The notes: generated by a model not told the origin, from the letters alone. A stretch of 64,000 bases of DNA from Sneathiellales bacterium (GCA_028277845.1 JANQFL010000113.1:43883-107882); one strand, 5' to 3'; shown: positions 47,151-57,207, counted from the first letter of the stretch. Numbers and translations: made by a program.

Positions 47151-48058
47151 ACCAGGCGTTCGTCCGGATCGACCGCGTCGATCACGGTGGCGTCACGCAT
47201 CTGGTGGCGGAACCAGGTTAGCTGGCGCTTGGCATAGCGCCGGGTGGCGGTCTGTGCTGCCGTCACGGCCTCGTCCCGGCTGCATTCGCCGCGTACGAGG
47301 CGCAGCAACTCCGGCACGCCCAGTGCTTTCATGGCCGGCAAGTCGGGTGCATACCCTTTGGCGTCCAGGGCACGGATTTCATCCAACGCACCCTTGTCCA
47401 GCATGCGTTCGAACCGGCGATTACAACGGTCATAGAGCCACTCCCGCGGCGGTGCCAGCACCAGCGACGAAACGTCGCCTCGCAGAACCGGGCCGTCATT
47501 GGGCATGGCCTGCCAGTCGGCGAGGGATCGCCCGGTCGCCTCGACCACTTCGAAGGCGCGTAGACAACGTTGCGTGTCACCCGGATTCAGCCGATCCGCC
47601 ATGACCGGGTCACGGCTGCGCAGGGCGTCATGAAATTTCTGGTTTCCAATTCGCCGCATCAGTCTCTGCGCAGCCGCACGGATGTCGGGCGGTATATCCG
47701 GGACCGGAGAAAGGCCATGTGTCAGGGCGCGGAAATAGAGGCCGGTTCCGCCGGCCACAATGGGCAGCCGGCCGGCATCGAGCGCGGACTGCACCTCGGG
47801 CAACGCGAGGTCGCGGTAACGTGCCGCCGAACACGGATCATCGGCATCCAACACGCCGTATAAACGGTGCGGAACGCATGCTTCGTCGGCCTGTTCCGGC
47901 CGCGCGGTGACGATCCGCAGATCCCGGTACATCTGCATCGAATCGGCATTGATGATCACCGCCCGGCCACCGGCCAAAACGTCGGCCAACCGCAAAGCCA
48001 ATTCCGATTTGCCACTGGCGGTCGGTCCGGCAACGAAGATTACGCGTTTGTTTAACAT
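47123..48058 (-). CDS. miaA: tRNA dimethylallyltransferase
   Basis: A 311-residue enzyme that adds a dimethylallyl group to A37 of tRNAs reading UNN codons. P-loop GPTASGKSELALRLAD (about residues 11-26), the substrate Asp/Ser motif INADSMQMYRDLRIVTARP and VAGGTGLYFRALTHG. Near the C-terminus RRYAKRQLTWFRHQ matches the tRNA-binding segment. Convergent with the methyltransferase. Confidence 0.96.
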   Translation of the reverse strand: MLNKRVIFVAGPTASGKSELALRLADVLAGGRAVIINADSMQMYRDLRIVTARPEQADEACVPHRLYGVLDADDPCSAARYRDLALPEVQSALDAGRLPIVAGGTGLYFRALTHGLSPVPDIPPDIRAAAQRLMRRIGNQKFHDALRSRDPVMADRLNPGDTQRCLRAFEVVEATGRSLADWQAMPNDGPVLRGDVSSLVLAPPREWLYDRCNRRFERMLDKGALDEIRALDAKGYAPDLPAMKALGVPELLRLVRGECSRDEAVTAAQTATRRYAKRQLTWFRHQMRDATVIDAVDPDERLVQAGRALPQ

Positions 48059-48216
48059 TCCAGGCTTATCGTGCTGCGATGAATTGACCGGCTGTACTCC
48101 ACCTGTTTAGCCACTCGTGAGCCGCCGATCAAACCGGTTTCAATCTCGTCCATTGTACTCTAGGTTCGGGCCGCCGAGCCGAACCGCCGGATTAGCCAGT
48201 AAAGCCGCGTCGCTTC

Positions 48217-49125
48217 ATGGAAAACGTCCTTACCCTGATTAGCAACCCTGCCGGTCCCGTTCTGCGCGATGAAGTCGTCGAGGTCGCCGGCGCGGCGCTT
48301 TACGAAACCGGCGCGTCCGAGGTGGACCGGCCGGACTGGCTGGCGGCGGACCAGGTGTGCGACATCGCCTTTGACGGGATCAGCCCCGAAGTCGGCTACG
48401 AAGCGGTTCGCCAATACCTCCAGGACGAACCATACGACATCGTCGCCCAGCCGCAGGCCTACAGGCGCAAGAAACTGCTGGTGGCGGACATGGACAGCAC
48501 CATCATCGCCATAGAGTGCATCGACGAACTGGCCGACTTCGCCGGCCGGCGCGAGGAAGTGGCCGACATTACCGAGCGCGCCATGCACGGCGAAATCGAC
48601 TTCTCCCAGTCACTGCACGAACGCGCCGCCATGCTGGCCGGGTTGGGTACCGATCTACTGGAGGCGGCCTTCGATGAGCGGCTGCAGCTGACCGACGGTG
48701 CCCGCGAACTGGTGCTGACCATGCGGGCCAACGGAGCGTACACGGCACTGGTTTCCGGCGGCTTCACGTTTTTCACGTCCCGCGTCCGCGACATGGTCGG
48801 GTTCGACATGGACCAGGCGAACGAACTCATCATGCGGGGGGACAAGCTCACGGGTGCGGTGACCGAACCTATCCTCGATCCGCGCGCCAAATTGGAGGCG
48901 CTTCGCCGCTTGACGGTGGAAAACGAAATCGAACGGGAAGAGACCCTCGCGGTCGGCGACGGCGCCAACGATATTCCCATGATCCAGGCGGCCGGCCTGG
49001 GCGTGGCCTATCACGCCAAACCGCTGGTCGCCGCCGGCGCCAAGGCGCGCATCGATCATGGCGACCTGACCGCCCTGCTTTACATTCAAGGCTACACCAG
49101 CGCCGAAATCGTCCGGCCAAATTAG
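48217..49125 (+). CDS. serB: Phosphoserine phosphatase
   Basis: A 302-residue HAD-family enzyme making serine from phosphoserine. An N-terminal ACT-like half is followed by the nucleophile motif VADMDSTIIAIECIDELADF (about residues 89-108), the Ser/Thr motif TALVSGGFTFFTS and the acidic motif VGDGANDIPMIQAAGLGVAYHAKP. Divergent from miaA over 158 bases, a common arrangement in alphaproteobacteria. Confidence 0.96.
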   Translation: MENVLTLISNPAGPVLRDEVVEVAGAALYETGASEVDRPDWLAADQVCDIAFDGISPEVGYEAVRQYLQDEPYDIVAQPQAYRRKKLLVADMDSTIIAIECIDELADFAGRREEVADITERAMHGEIDFSQSLHERAAMLAGLGTDLLEAAFDERLQLTDGARELVLTMRANGAYTALVSGGFTFFTSRVRDMVGFDMDQANELIMRGDKLTGAVTEPILDPRAKLEALRRLTVENEIEREETLAVGDGANDIPMIQAAGLGVAYHAKPLVAAGAKARIDHGDLTALLYIQGYTSAEIVRPN

Positions 49126-49157
49126 GCCGAGCAACTAACAACTACATATTAGGTCAA

Positions 49158-49754
49158 TTACAGTTCTTTTTTGGTCCATGCATGACTAAACGCTTGCTCG
49201 ATGCACAAAAAATGGTCTGCGGCTAACTTGAGAGAGTTACTTAATCCTTGAGAGGAAAAGAACACGACACAAACAGTTTTGCCAATTCGTTTGGCTTCTT
49301 CCACCAAAGGTACGTAATCGCCATCGCCTGCGAATAGGAAAGCTACGTCGTAGTTGTCTCGGAACGCATTGCTCAAGAAATCCTTTGCTAATGCGATATC
49401 AACACCTTTGGCTTTTTCTTGTTTCTTGGACTTTTTGAAAACCTCAGGATGAAATCCGAGATTCCAAATGCTCTCTCGTACAGTTTTTATCGTGTTTTCA
49501 TCACCTACAACGCTGGTGTAGTAGTAGGTTCTTACTGGTCTCGAGTATGAACCATAAGAACGGCCATAAAGTATGACATCCAACGTACGTAGCCTTGGAA
49601 ACCAAGCAAAAATATCCTTTTGATAGTCTGGCCCCTCGTCCAGATTGAAACCTTCTGACTTGGCGAAATTTTGTGCTCGAATCGTAAAATTCTCGCCATC
49701 GACAAAACACATCCATCGAGACAAGGCACCATCAATTTCGAAACGTCTCACCAC
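49158..49754 (-). CDS. NYN-domain (LabA/DUF88-like) putative RNase
   Basis: A 198-residue PIN-like NYN domain protein. Acidic active-site residues are Asp in CFVDGEN (about residues 17-23), Asp in KAKGVDIALAKDFL and the GDGDYVPLV triad (about 144-152). These proteins often cleave RNA. The gene is markedly AT-richer than its neighbours and sits between serB and trpB2, so recent transfer is likely. GTG starts at 49754 or 49751; the open frame runs back to 49801 with no ATG. No SD is convincing. Confidence 0.8.
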   Translation of the reverse strand: MVRRFEIDGALSRWMCFVDGENFTIRAQNFAKSEGFNLDEGPDYQKDIFAWFPRLRTLDVILYGRSYGSYSRPVRTYYYTSVVGDENTIKTVRESIWNLGFHPEVFKKSKKQEKAKGVDIALAKDFLSNAFRDNYDVAFLFAGDGDYVPLVEEAKRIGKTVCVVFFSSQGLSNSLKLAADHFLCIEQAFSHAWTKKEL

Positions 49755-49900
49755 AGAATCGAGTATCCCAATAGTCCGCTTTGCTTCTACTGATTTGGTT
49801 CATACATCCGGACACTGCTAAACCGTACTCTACCGACAATTTGAGCCAAGCAACGAATAGAAAGTTCGCTGAACATTCGATAGTGACTACAAATAGAGAC

Positions 49901-49918
49901 GGGGCGCAAATGCGCCCC
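49901..49918 (-). terminator. Hairpin downstream of trpB2
   Basis: GGGGCGCA-AA-TGCGCCCC is a perfect 8-bp stem, extended by one or two pairs with flanking bases. It lies 33 bases after the trpB2 stop. The minus-strand tail (GTCTCTATTTG) is only moderately T-rich. Confidence 0.5.
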
Positions 49919-49950
49919 GCCTAAATCGGTCGCTCAAGACCTTTGCAAGT

Positions 49951-51315
49951 TTACTCAGCGGCCACCTTGGGCAGTCCGGCGAGGGCCATGGCCAGTTCGT
50001 CCTGGTCGTAGTCCTCGTCCTTCAGCTTGCCGGCGAAGTAATCGATGTAGGCCTGCATGTCGAAGTGGCCGTGGCCACACAGGTTGAACAGGATCGTCTT
50101 GCCGACCCCCTCTTCCTTGCACTTGAGGGCTTCGTCGATGGCGCCGCGCACGGCGTGGGTCGCTTCCGGCGCCGGCGTGATGCCTTCGGCCCGGGCGAAC
50201 TGAACGCCGGCTTCGAAGCATGTGTTCTGGTGATAGGCCTTGGCTTCCAGCATCCCCATTTCCTGCAGTTGGCTGATCTGGGACGCCATGCCGTGATAAC
50301 GCAGGCCACCGGCGTGGAATCCCGGCGGCACGAAGGCCGAGCCCAGGGTGTGCATTTTGACCATCGGAGCAAGATGCGCCGTATCGCCGTAGTCGTAGGC
50401 GTATTCGCCACGGGTCAGTGTCGGGCAAGCCGCCGGCTCCACGGCGACGACTTTGACGTCCGGGCCGCCACGCAGCTTGGCGCCGATGTACGGGAAGCAT
50501 AGACCGGCGAAATTGCTGCCGCCGCCGGTGCAACCGACCAGAATGTCCGGATAGTCACCGGCCATGTCCATCTGGATCATGGCTTCCTGACCGAGAATGG
50601 TCTGGTGGGTCAGCACGTGGTTCAACACGCTGCCCAGCGCATACTTGGTGTCGTCGTTGGTCGCGGCGACTTCCACCGCTTCCGAGATGGCGATACCCAG
50701 GCTGCCGGTGCTGTCCGGATGCTCGGCCAGAATGGCCTTACCCGATTGGGTCTGGTCACTCGGGCTGGCGATGCATTCGGCGCCGAAGGTTTCCATCAGG
50801 GCCTTGCGGTACGGCTTCTGCTGGAAGCTGACCTTGACCATGAACACCTTGACGTTGATGCCGAAAATCTTGCCGGCGAAGGCGAGTGACGAACCCCACT
50901 GCCCCGCACCGGTTTCGGTGGCGATGTTCTTGACGCCGGCTTCCTTGTTGTAGAATGCCTGCGGCACGGCGGTGTTGGGCTTGTGGCTGCCGGTCGGGCT
51001 GACGCCTTCGTACTTGTAATAAATCTTCGCAGGGGTATCGAGTTCCTTCTCCAGCCTGCGCGCCCGGTAGAGCGGCGTCGGCCGCCACTGGCGGTAGATG
51101 TCACGGACCGGTTCGGGAATTTCGATTTCCCGCTCCTGGCTGACCTCCTGCATGATGAGTTCCATCGGGAACAACGGCGCGAGGTCGTCTGGGCCGATGG
51201 GTTGGCCGGTGCCCGGATGCAGCACGGGCGGTGCTTCGGGCATGTCGGCGGCGATGTTGTACCAGTATTTAGGGATCTGGTCCTCTTCAAGTAAATACTT
51301 GATGGTGTCCCCCAT
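49951..51315 (-). CDS. trpB2: Tryptophan synthase beta-like PLP enzyme, TrpB2 type
   Basis: A 454-residue PLP enzyme that joins indole to serine to make tryptophan. It has the long N-terminal region typical of TrpB2 ([20 protein letters not shown]). The PLP Lys is in [18 protein letters not shown], and the phosphate-binding loop is [18 protein letters not shown]. No trpA lies near it; TrpB2 proteins often act without TrpA, and can salvage free indole. This may bear on the indole-like genes 40 kb away. The ATG at 51315 fits; a longer frame to 51342 is not needed. Confidence 0.92.
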   Translation of the reverse strand: MGDTIKYLLEEDQIPKYWYNIAADMPEAPPVLHPGTGQPIGPDDLAPLFPMELIMQEVSQEREIEIPEPVRDIYRQWRPTPLYRARRLEKELDTPAKIYYKYEGVSPTGSHKPNTAVPQAFYNKEAGVKNIATETGAGQWGSSLAFAGKIFGINVKVFMVKVSFQQKPYRKALMETFGAECIASPSDQTQSGKAILAEHPDSTGSLGIAISEAVEVAATNDDTKYALGSVLNHVLTHQTILGQEAMIQMDMAGDYPDILVGCTGGGSNFAGLCFPYIGAKLRGGPDVKVVAVEPAACPTLTRGEYAYDYGDTAHLAPMVKMHTLGSAFVPPGFHAGGLRYHGMASQISQLQEMGMLEAKAYHQNTCFEAGVQFARAEGITPAPEATHAVRGAIDEALKCKEEGVGKTILFNLCGHGHFDMQAYIDYFAGKLKDEDYDQDELAMALAGLPKVAAE

Positions 51316-51496
51316 GGCTTTCCTCCCAGATGGTTTGTGCAATGCGGCCCACGATTGCTCGACTAAAGTCGATGTTGGTGTGCGAACCTCACCCGTTGCA
51401 CATAGTTTAGGCCTAAAGCATTGATCCGTGCCAGCACGAACACGATCAACACAAAGAATTTACGCGCAGTCAAATTTATCCGGTACGCAGATCAAA

Positions 51497-51524
51497 AAAG
51501 GCCGCACCGGAAGGCGCGGCCTTT
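51497..51524 (-). terminator. Terminator downstream of the Do protease gene
   Basis: AAAGGCCGC and GCGGCCTTT form a 9-bp stem around a ten-base loop. On the minus strand it is followed by CTTTTTTG. It lies 42 bases after the protease stop. Confidence 0.75.
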
Positions 51525-51565
51525 CTCGAAGCTTCCATCCGTGGATGGAGGCTATCTCCAGTCCG

Positions 51566-53110
51566 CTACTTGCCGGCCAAACGCACGGCAACGAAACGCA
51601 GATCTTCACCGCGTTTGACAAGCAGCAGGACGGACTTGCGTTCGTTTTCCTGCACCTCGTTGACCTTCTCGGCCACGTCGGCGGGCGTTTCCACTTCCTC
51701 CTGCGACACTTCGATGATCACGTCACCCGCACGCAAGCCTTTCTCGGCGGCCGAACCGCCTTCCTCGATCTCCGTAACGACGACGCCCTTCTCACCCTTG
51801 ATGCCGTATTTCTCGCGCAGCTCGGGCGTGATGGCGGACAACTTCAGCCCCAGGCTTGAAAGCGCCCGTTCCTTGTTCTCCGGTGCCGCGGTGGGGTCGA
51901 CGGATGCCACCTGCTCCGCTTTTTCCAGTTCGCCCAAAGTCACTTTCAGGGTCTTGGTCTCGCCCTTGCGCCAGACCTTGACGTCGACTTCCTTGCCGAC
52001 TTCGGTTTCGGCGACGATCCGCGGCAAGGCCCGCATTTCCGGAATGTCCTTGCCGTCGAAGGAGGTAATCACGTCGCCGGCCTCGATACCGGCGTCGGCA
52101 GAGGGACTGCCTTCGGTGATGCCGGCGACCAGCGCACCACGGGCCTTGTCCAGGCCGAGGCCTTCGGCGATTTCATCCGTCACCGACTGAATGCGGACAC
52201 CGAGCCAGCCACGGCGGGTGCGGCCGTACTTGATCAACTGATCGATGACCCGCTTGGCCATCAGCGACGGCACAGCAAACCCGATACCGGCACTGCCGCC
52301 GGTCGGGGAAATAATCGCCGTGTTGATGCCGATGACTTCGCCTCGCAGATTGAACAGCGGACCGCCGGAATTGCCTTTGTTGATGGCGGCGTCGGTCTGG
52401 ATAAAGCTGTCATAGGGCCCGGCGTTGATATCGCGGCCACGGGCCGAGATGATTCCGGCCGTTACGGTACCGCCCAATCCGAACGGATTGCCGATGGCAA
52501 TCACCCAGTCACCGACCCGGGCGTCGTCCGACAGCCCCCATTTTGTCGCCGGCAAGGGTTTTTCCGACTTCACCTTCAGCACGGCGATATCGATTTTCGG
52601 ATCCTTGCCGACCAGTTCGGCTTCCAGCCGCTCACCGTTTTGCAGGACGACCGTGATCTCGTCGGCGCCGTCGATGACATGGTTGTTGGTGACGACGATG
52701 CCCTTGGCATCGATGATGAACCCGGATCCAAGCGAGGTCGCGCGGCGTTTGCGCTGTGGCGATCCGTTGCCGTTGCCATCGCCTTGCGGCCGATTGCGGT
52801 CGAAGAAGTCCTTGAAGAATTCCTCGAACGGCGATCCCGGCGGGAACGGGTTCTCCGGGCGTTGTCCGCCTTGGGGTGTCTCCACCGTCTGGCTGGTGGA
52901 AATGTTGACGACTGTCGGATTGAGCTGTTCAACCAGATCGGCGAATGAGTCGGGCACGCCCTTCGCCTGTGCCGCGGCGGCCATTGCCAGCATCAGTAAA
53001 AACGCCAGTCCGGCCGAATACACGGCCAAGCGAATGAATTCCGTTGATTGCGTGAGCACACGTGCTTGAACCTGCCGGGAGGTTCCAGGTGCCTTGCGGT
53101 GACCTACCAT
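51566..53110 (-). CDS. degP: Do-family periplasmic serine protease (DegP/MucD-like)
   Basis: A 514-residue trypsin-fold quality-control protease. A long N-terminal signal (LAVYSAGLAFLLMLAMAAAA then QAKGVPD) is followed by the protease domain with His in VVTNNHVIDGADEI, Asp in DPKIDIAVLKV and Ser in AINKGNSGGPLFNLRGEVIG, then two PDZ domains (about residues 300-390 and 415-505). The ATG at 53110 is chosen; a GTG lies one codon earlier. It precedes DUF2065-hflC-hflK genes on the same strand, a conserved grouping for envelope proteolysis. Confidence 0.94.
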   Translation of the reverse strand: MVGHRKAPGTSRQVQARVLTQSTEFIRLAVYSAGLAFLLMLAMAAAAQAKGVPDSFADLVEQLNPTVVNISTSQTVETPQGGQRPENPFPPGSPFEEFFKDFFDRNRPQGDGNGNGSPQRKRRATSLGSGFIIDAKGIVVTNNHVIDGADEITVVLQNGERLEAELVGKDPKIDIAVLKVKSEKPLPATKWGLSDDARVGDWVIAIGNPFGLGGTVTAGIISARGRDINAGPYDSFIQTDAAINKGNSGGPLFNLRGEVIGINTAIISPTGGSAGIGFAVPSLMAKRVIDQLIKYGRTRRGWLGVRIQSVTDEIAEGLGLDKARGALVAGITEGSPSADAGIEAGDVITSFDGKDIPEMRALPRIVAETEVGKEVDVKVWRKGETKTLKVTLGELEKAEQVASVDPTAAPENKERALSSLGLKLSAITPELREKYGIKGEKGVVVTEIEEGGSAAEKGLRAGDVIIEVSQEEVETPADVAEKVNEVQENERKSVLLLVKRGEDLRFVAVRLAGK

Positions 53111-53113
53111 CAC

Positions 53114-53430
53114 GAGGCCTTCTCCTTATTATCGTCAATGTGCCGAACGGGCGGCTTCACCGTCCACCGTAGAATTGTGATCTTCCCAATCCCGTTCAAC
53201 CTGGAAGCGGACATCGGGTTCACACCAGCCTATGTGCGAACCGATTGTGGCAATTCGGTGTCATTGGGCCACGTCGGAGCAAACAGGGACACAATTTCAC
53301 ATGAACGTGATTCTGCGCGATCGATCTGTCAAGTAATCCTAATTCCACGGCTTTTCATATTGTGACTCCTTGCGGAATCGATGTCCTGTTAAATCGACAC
53401 CCACATGAGCTGTTATCGGGTGTATTTGCA
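53114..53430. other. Gene-free region between the Do protease start and the DUF2065 stop
   Basis: No gene is seen on either strand. It should hold the protease promoter. No hairpin or clear sigma-factor box was found that I would defend. Confidence 0.5.
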
Positions 53431-53616
53431 CTAGCCCCTGATCAACCAGACGATCAACAAACCGAATATGGCGACACCCAGGCCGACCGGGCGGATCATG
53501 GAAGACGGCTGCTCGAGTACCGTGATCATGGCCCGCTTCATACCTTCCGGGAACAGGGCATAGAGAGACCCCTCGATCACCAGCACCAGGCCCAAAGCCA
53601 ATATCAAGTCCTGCAT
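53431..53616 (-). CDS. DUF2065 family membrane protein
   Basis: A 61-residue protein with two helices (LILALGLVLVIEGSLYALFP and RPVGLGVAIFGLLIVWLIRG) and the family block PEGMKRAMITVLEQPSSMIR. It nearly always sits beside hflC/hflK and the Do protease, and may help the HflKC complex; its role is not known. A terminator separates it from hflC. Confidence 0.9.
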   Translation of the reverse strand: MQDLILALGLVLVIEGSLYALFPEGMKRAMITVLEQPSSMIRPVGLGVAIFGLLIVWLIRG

Positions 53617-53645
53617 GCTCTCCCCCTTTTCATCGAGCCGGAATC

Positions 53646-53678
53646 AAAACGCGGCGGCCGATTGAGCCGCCGCGTTTG
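53646..53678 (-). terminator. Terminator downstream of hflC
   Basis: AAACGCGGCGGC and GCCGCCGCGTTT make a perfect 12-bp stem around seven bases. On the minus strand it is followed by TGATTCC after TTTT, so termination may be partial, allowing some transcription into the DUF2065 gene. Confidence 0.7.
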
Positions 53679-53697
53679 ACGTGCAACCAGCGAAACC

Positions 53698-54585
53698 TTA
53701 CTGGCCGGGTGTGGATCTTTGTCCGGCGATATCCCCGAAATAGCGGAAGAATTCGCTATCGGGAGACAGAACCATCGTCGTGTCGCCGCTGCCCAGTGCC
53801 TCGCGGTAGGCTTGCAACGATCGGTACAGGGCGAAGAATTCCGGATCCTGATTGAACGCATCGGCGAAAATCTTGGTCCGTGTCGCCTCGCCTTCACCCC
53901 GCAGGATTTCCGAATCCCGCCGCGCCTCGGCCAGAATGACCGTCTTTTCCTTCTCGGCCGCCGCCTTGATCTGCTGTGCCTGTTCGGCACCTTGCGCACG
54001 GAACTCCTTGGCTTCCCGTTCGCGTTCCGTTTGCATGCGGGCGAAAATGGCCTGGCTGTTGGCCTGCGGCAGGTCGGCCCGTTTGATGCGCACGTCGACG
54101 ATCGAGATGCCGAACGCCTTGGCTTCCTCGTTCACGAATTCCGCGATTTGGCGCATCTGATCGGCCCGGTCACCGGAAACGATGTCTTCAATGGTCGCCC
54201 GGCCCAGGACCCGGCGCAAACTCGAACTGATGACCGTGTTCAGCCGTGACTGGGCGCCGACGGTCGTGCTCACCGTCTGGTAGAATTTGAGCGGGTCGCT
54301 GATCCGGAAGCGGGCGATCGAATCGACCACCAGCCGTTTCTTGTCGCTGGCGATGACTTCTTCGGGCCGCGCATCAAGACTGAGAATACGCCGCTCGAGA
54401 TACACGACGTTCTGCATCAACGGCACTTTGTAATTCAGGCCGGGGTCGGTCACGACGCGGACCGGGTTGCCGAACTGCAGGACCAGCGCCTGCTGTGTCT
54501 GGTGAACGGTGAACAGCGCGTTGTAGCCAACCAGGCCGCCAACCGCCACGATGATCGCGAGGATTACGAGCAGTCCTTTGTTCAT
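53698..54585 (-). CDS. hflC: HflC, regulator of membrane protease FtsH
   Basis: A 295-residue SPFH-domain protein with an N-terminal anchor (GLLVILAIIVAVGGLVGYNA) and a periplasmic prohibitin-like domain (QQALVLQFGNPVRVVTDPGL). The coiled-coil region includes REREAKEFRAQGAEQAQQIK. It forms the HflKC cage around FtsH. Its ATG overlaps the hflK stop (ATGA). Confidence 0.95.
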   Translation of the reverse strand: MNKGLLVILAIIVAVGGLVGYNALFTVHQTQQALVLQFGNPVRVVTDPGLNYKVPLMQNVVYLERRILSLDARPEEVIASDKKRLVVDSIARFRISDPLKFYQTVSTTVGAQSRLNTVISSSLRRVLGRATIEDIVSGDRADQMRQIAEFVNEEAKAFGISIVDVRIKRADLPQANSQAIFARMQTEREREAKEFRAQGAEQAQQIKAAAEKEKTVILAEARRDSEILRGEGEATRTKIFADAFNQDPEFFALYRSLQAYREALGSGDTTMVLSPDSEFFRYFGDIAGQRSTPGQ

Positions 54586-55709
54586 TTCGCGGCCTCCGAA
54601 CGCTTCTTCAATTCAGGCAGCGGGAGATACGGCACCACGCCGCCGCCGCCCTGGCCCTTGTCGATGATGACCTTGTCGGTGCCGCGCAGGACGTTCTCCA
54701 TGGTCTCCAGATACAGGCGCCGGGACGTCACGTCCTTGGCCACCTTGTATTCGTTGTAGACCGACAGGAAACGCTGCGCCTCACCCTGGGCTTCCGCGAT
54801 CACTTTCTCCTTATACGCTTCCGCTTCACGGCGGATTTGTTCGCCTTCACCACGGGCACGCGGGATGATGTCGTTGCGGTAGGCTTCCGCCTGGTTGACA
54901 TACCGCTCCAGGTCGGCCTTGGCCGCCTGCACGTCGCGGAAGGAATCGACCACGGCGGACGGCGGATCCACCTTCTGCATCTTCACCTGGGTGATCTGGA
55001 TGCCGGCTTCGTATTCATCCAGGGTCACCTGGATCAGCTTCAGCGTATCCTGCTCGATGACGGCACGTTCCTTGGTCAGGGCCTCGTCCAGTTTGCTCTT
55101 GCCGATGATCTCGCGCATGGCGCTTTCGGACACGGCCTTCACCGTAATCTCCGGCTGGTCGATATTGAACAGGTACTGACCGGCGTTCTTGATCACCCAG
55201 AACACCGTGAAATCGATGTCGATAATGTTCTCGTCCCCGGTCAGCATCAGGCTTTCCTCGGGAATGTCCGATTCGCCGCGGGACCGGGAGAACTGTGCCT
55301 GGTTTTCGGCCGCCGAACGGAAACCGATGTCCAGCCGGTTGACGCGCGTCACCTTCGGGGTCAGGGCCGACTGAATAGGCGACGGGAAGTGATAGTTCAG
55401 ACCCGGCTGGGTCGTCTCGGTCCACTTTCCGAACGTCAAAACGACGCCCTGCTCATCCGGTTGCACCCGGTAGAACCCGGTCAAACCCCAGAACACGACC
55501 ATGACCAGAACGGCCAGAAGAATGCCACGGCCGCCGAATTTGCCGCCGGGCGCCAGACCTTTGAACCGGTCATGCCCTTTCTTCAGCAGTTCCTCCAGAT
55601 TGGGCGGTTGTGGCCCGCTCGGACCCTGGCCCCAGGGACCCCGGCCGCCACCGCCGCCGTTGCCCTGCCAGCCGCCTCCGCCGCCACCACCTTGATTGCT
55701 CCATGGCAT
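54582..55709 (-). CDS. hflK: HflK, regulator of membrane protease FtsH
   Basis: A 375-residue SPFH protein. A Gly-rich N-terminus (about residues 5-32) leads to an anchor (GILLAVLVMVVFWGLTGFYR) and the SPFH domain (QPDEQGVVLTFGKWTETTQP then GLNYHFP). The C-terminal coiled coil includes RREAEAYKEKVIAEAQGEAQ. Partner of HflC. Confidence 0.95.
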   Translation of the reverse strand: MPWSNQGGGGGGGWQGNGGGGGRGPWGQGPSGPQPPNLEELLKKGHDRFKGLAPGGKFGGRGILLAVLVMVVFWGLTGFYRVQPDEQGVVLTFGKWTETTQPGLNYHFPSPIQSALTPKVTRVNRLDIGFRSAAENQAQFSRSRGESDIPEESLMLTGDENIIDIDFTVFWVIKNAGQYLFNIDQPEITVKAVSESAMREIIGKSKLDEALTKERAVIEQDTLKLIQVTLDEYEAGIQITQVKMQKVDPPSAVVDSFRDVQAAKADLERYVNQAEAYRNDIIPRARGEGEQIRREAEAYKEKVIAEAQGEAQRFLSVYNEYKVAKDVTSRRLYLETMENVLRGTDKVIIDKGQGGGGVVPYLPLPELKKRSEAAK

Positions 55710-55890
55710 GATGAAACTTCCTTCGATTACCTGCAGACTTCTTGAAGTGCCGCGTTTGGCCGCTTTCGGCCGGACGCAGGAAAATTGCTAATGATCCTGG
55801 GGCGCGTTATATGACAGCACACGTGTCGGCGCAATGGACCTGCACCGGCAAGTATGTGGAGATATTGGAGATTTTTCGGAGCTTTCAAGC

Positions 55891-57075
55891 ATGGCAGGGG
55901 TATCCCAGGAACAGGTCACCGAGGCTTTGGCCCGGATCGTCGATCCGGCGTCGGGCAATAACGTCGTGAATTCGGGCCTGGTAACGGACGTAACGGTCAA
56001 GGACGGCAATGTTCTCGTCGTTTTGGAGGTCGATCCGGCCCGCGGCGAGGAAATGGAACCCTTGCGCAAGGCCTGCGAAGACGCGGTGGATGACGTCCCC
56101 GGCGTGTTGTCGGTCACCGCCGTACTGACCGCGCACAGCGCATCACAGCAACCGCAGGGCACGCAGGCCCCGCCGCCACCGCAAGGTGGCATGGGGGGCG
56201 GCATGGGCGGCAGCGCCCACGGCGGCCCGCAAGCCGGCCAGCAACCGGGCGCGGATGCCGAAAAACCGGGCATTCCCGGCGTCGGCGCCATCATCGCGGT
56301 GGCCTCGGGCAAGGGCGGCGTGGGCAAATCGACCACCTCGGTCAACCTGGCCCTGTCGCTGGCCGCGCTCGGCAAGAAGGTCGGCCTGCTCGATGCCGAT
56401 ATCTACGGCCCGTCGATCCCGCGCATGATGGGCATCACCGGCCGGCCGGTCTCTGAGGACGGCAAAACCCTGGATCCCATGCGCAATTTCGGCATCGTCT
56501 GCATGTCCATGGGCTTCCTGGTGCCCGACGACACGCCGATGATCTGGCGCGGCCCCATGGTCATGAGCGCCCTGGAACAGCTGATGCGCGACGTCAACTG
56601 GGGCGAACTGGATGTCCTGGTGGTCGACCTGCCGCCGGGCACCGGCGACGCCCAGCTGACCATGGCCCAGCGCGTGCCCCTGGCCGGCGCGGTCATCGTC
56701 TCGACCCCACAGGACATCGCCCTCTTGGATGCCCGCAAGGGTTTGAACATGTTCCACAAGGTCAACGTGCCGGTCCTGGGCATCATCGAGAACATGAGCT
56801 ATTTCCTGTGTCCGAGCTGCGGCGAGCGGTCGGAAATCTTCGGCCACGGCGGCGCCCGCGAGACGGCGGCCAAGCTGGGCTGCGATTTCCTCGGCGAGAT
56901 CCCGCTGCACATGGCGATCCGGGAGACCTCCGACCTCGGCCAGCCCATCGTCGTCAGCCAGCCCGGCAGCGACCATGCCCAGGCCTACCGGGCGGTGGCC
57001 GAGCGGGTGGCGGGCAAGCTGGACGAGGTGATGGCGGACACGGCGGCCAAGGCGCCGAGGATCGTCGTGCAGTAG
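55891..57075 (+). CDS. mrp: Mrp/ApbC-type iron-sulfur cluster carrier ATPase
   Basis: A 394-residue P-loop protein delivering Fe-S clusters. The N-terminal DUF59/MIP18-like domain (about residues 1-90) is joined by a Gly/Pro/Gln-rich linker ([20 protein letters not shown]) to the ATPase with the deviant Walker [21 protein letters not shown] and the cluster-binding CPSCGERSE. The ATG at 55891 is chosen over a frame from 55834. A strong terminator follows. Confidence 0.95.
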   Translation: MAGVSQEQVTEALARIVDPASGNNVVNSGLVTDVTVKDGNVLVVLEVDPARGEEMEPLRKACEDAVDDVPGVLSVTAVLTAHSASQQPQGTQAPPPPQGGMGGGMGGSAHGGPQAGQQPGADAEKPGIPGVGAIIAVASGKGGVGKSTTSVNLALSLAALGKKVGLLDADIYGPSIPRMMGITGRPVSEDGKTLDPMRNFGIVCMSMGFLVPDDTPMIWRGPMVMSALEQLMRDVNWGELDVLVVDLPPGTGDAQLTMAQRVPLAGAVIVSTPQDIALLDARKGLNMFHKVNVPVLGIIENMSYFLCPSCGERSEIFGHGGARETAAKLGCDFLGEIPLHMAIRETSDLGQPIVVSQPGSDHAQAYRAVAERVAGKLDEVMADTAAKAPRIVVQ

Positions 57076-57110
57076 ACGGCGGACCGAATCGCGGCAAGTT
57101 TAGAGAACCT

Positions 57111-57142
57111 AAAAGGGGGTGCGGTGTTTGCACCCCCTTTTT
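57111..57142 (+). terminator. Terminator of mrp
   Basis: AAAAGGGGGTGC and GCACCCCCTTTTT pair over 12 bp around seven bases, followed by TTC. It lies 35 bases after the mrp stop. Confidence 0.9.
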
Positions 57143-57163
57143 CGTGTCAGATTCTATTTGACA

Positions 57164-57207
57164 GTATTCTGTCATAATGACAATATATTGTCATTATGAC
57201 AGAATAC
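57164..57207. promoter_or_regulatory. 44-bp perfect palindrome overlapping a MarR start codon
   Basis: Centred between 57185 and 57186, 22 base pairs match on each side without error. It contains the nested dyads TGACAATATATTGTCA and TGTCATTATGACA. A perfect -35 box, TTGACA, ends right before it (57158-57163). The start codon of the MarR gene (57196-57198) is inside the right arm. This is best read as the operator of the MarR protein itself. Confidence 0.75.
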
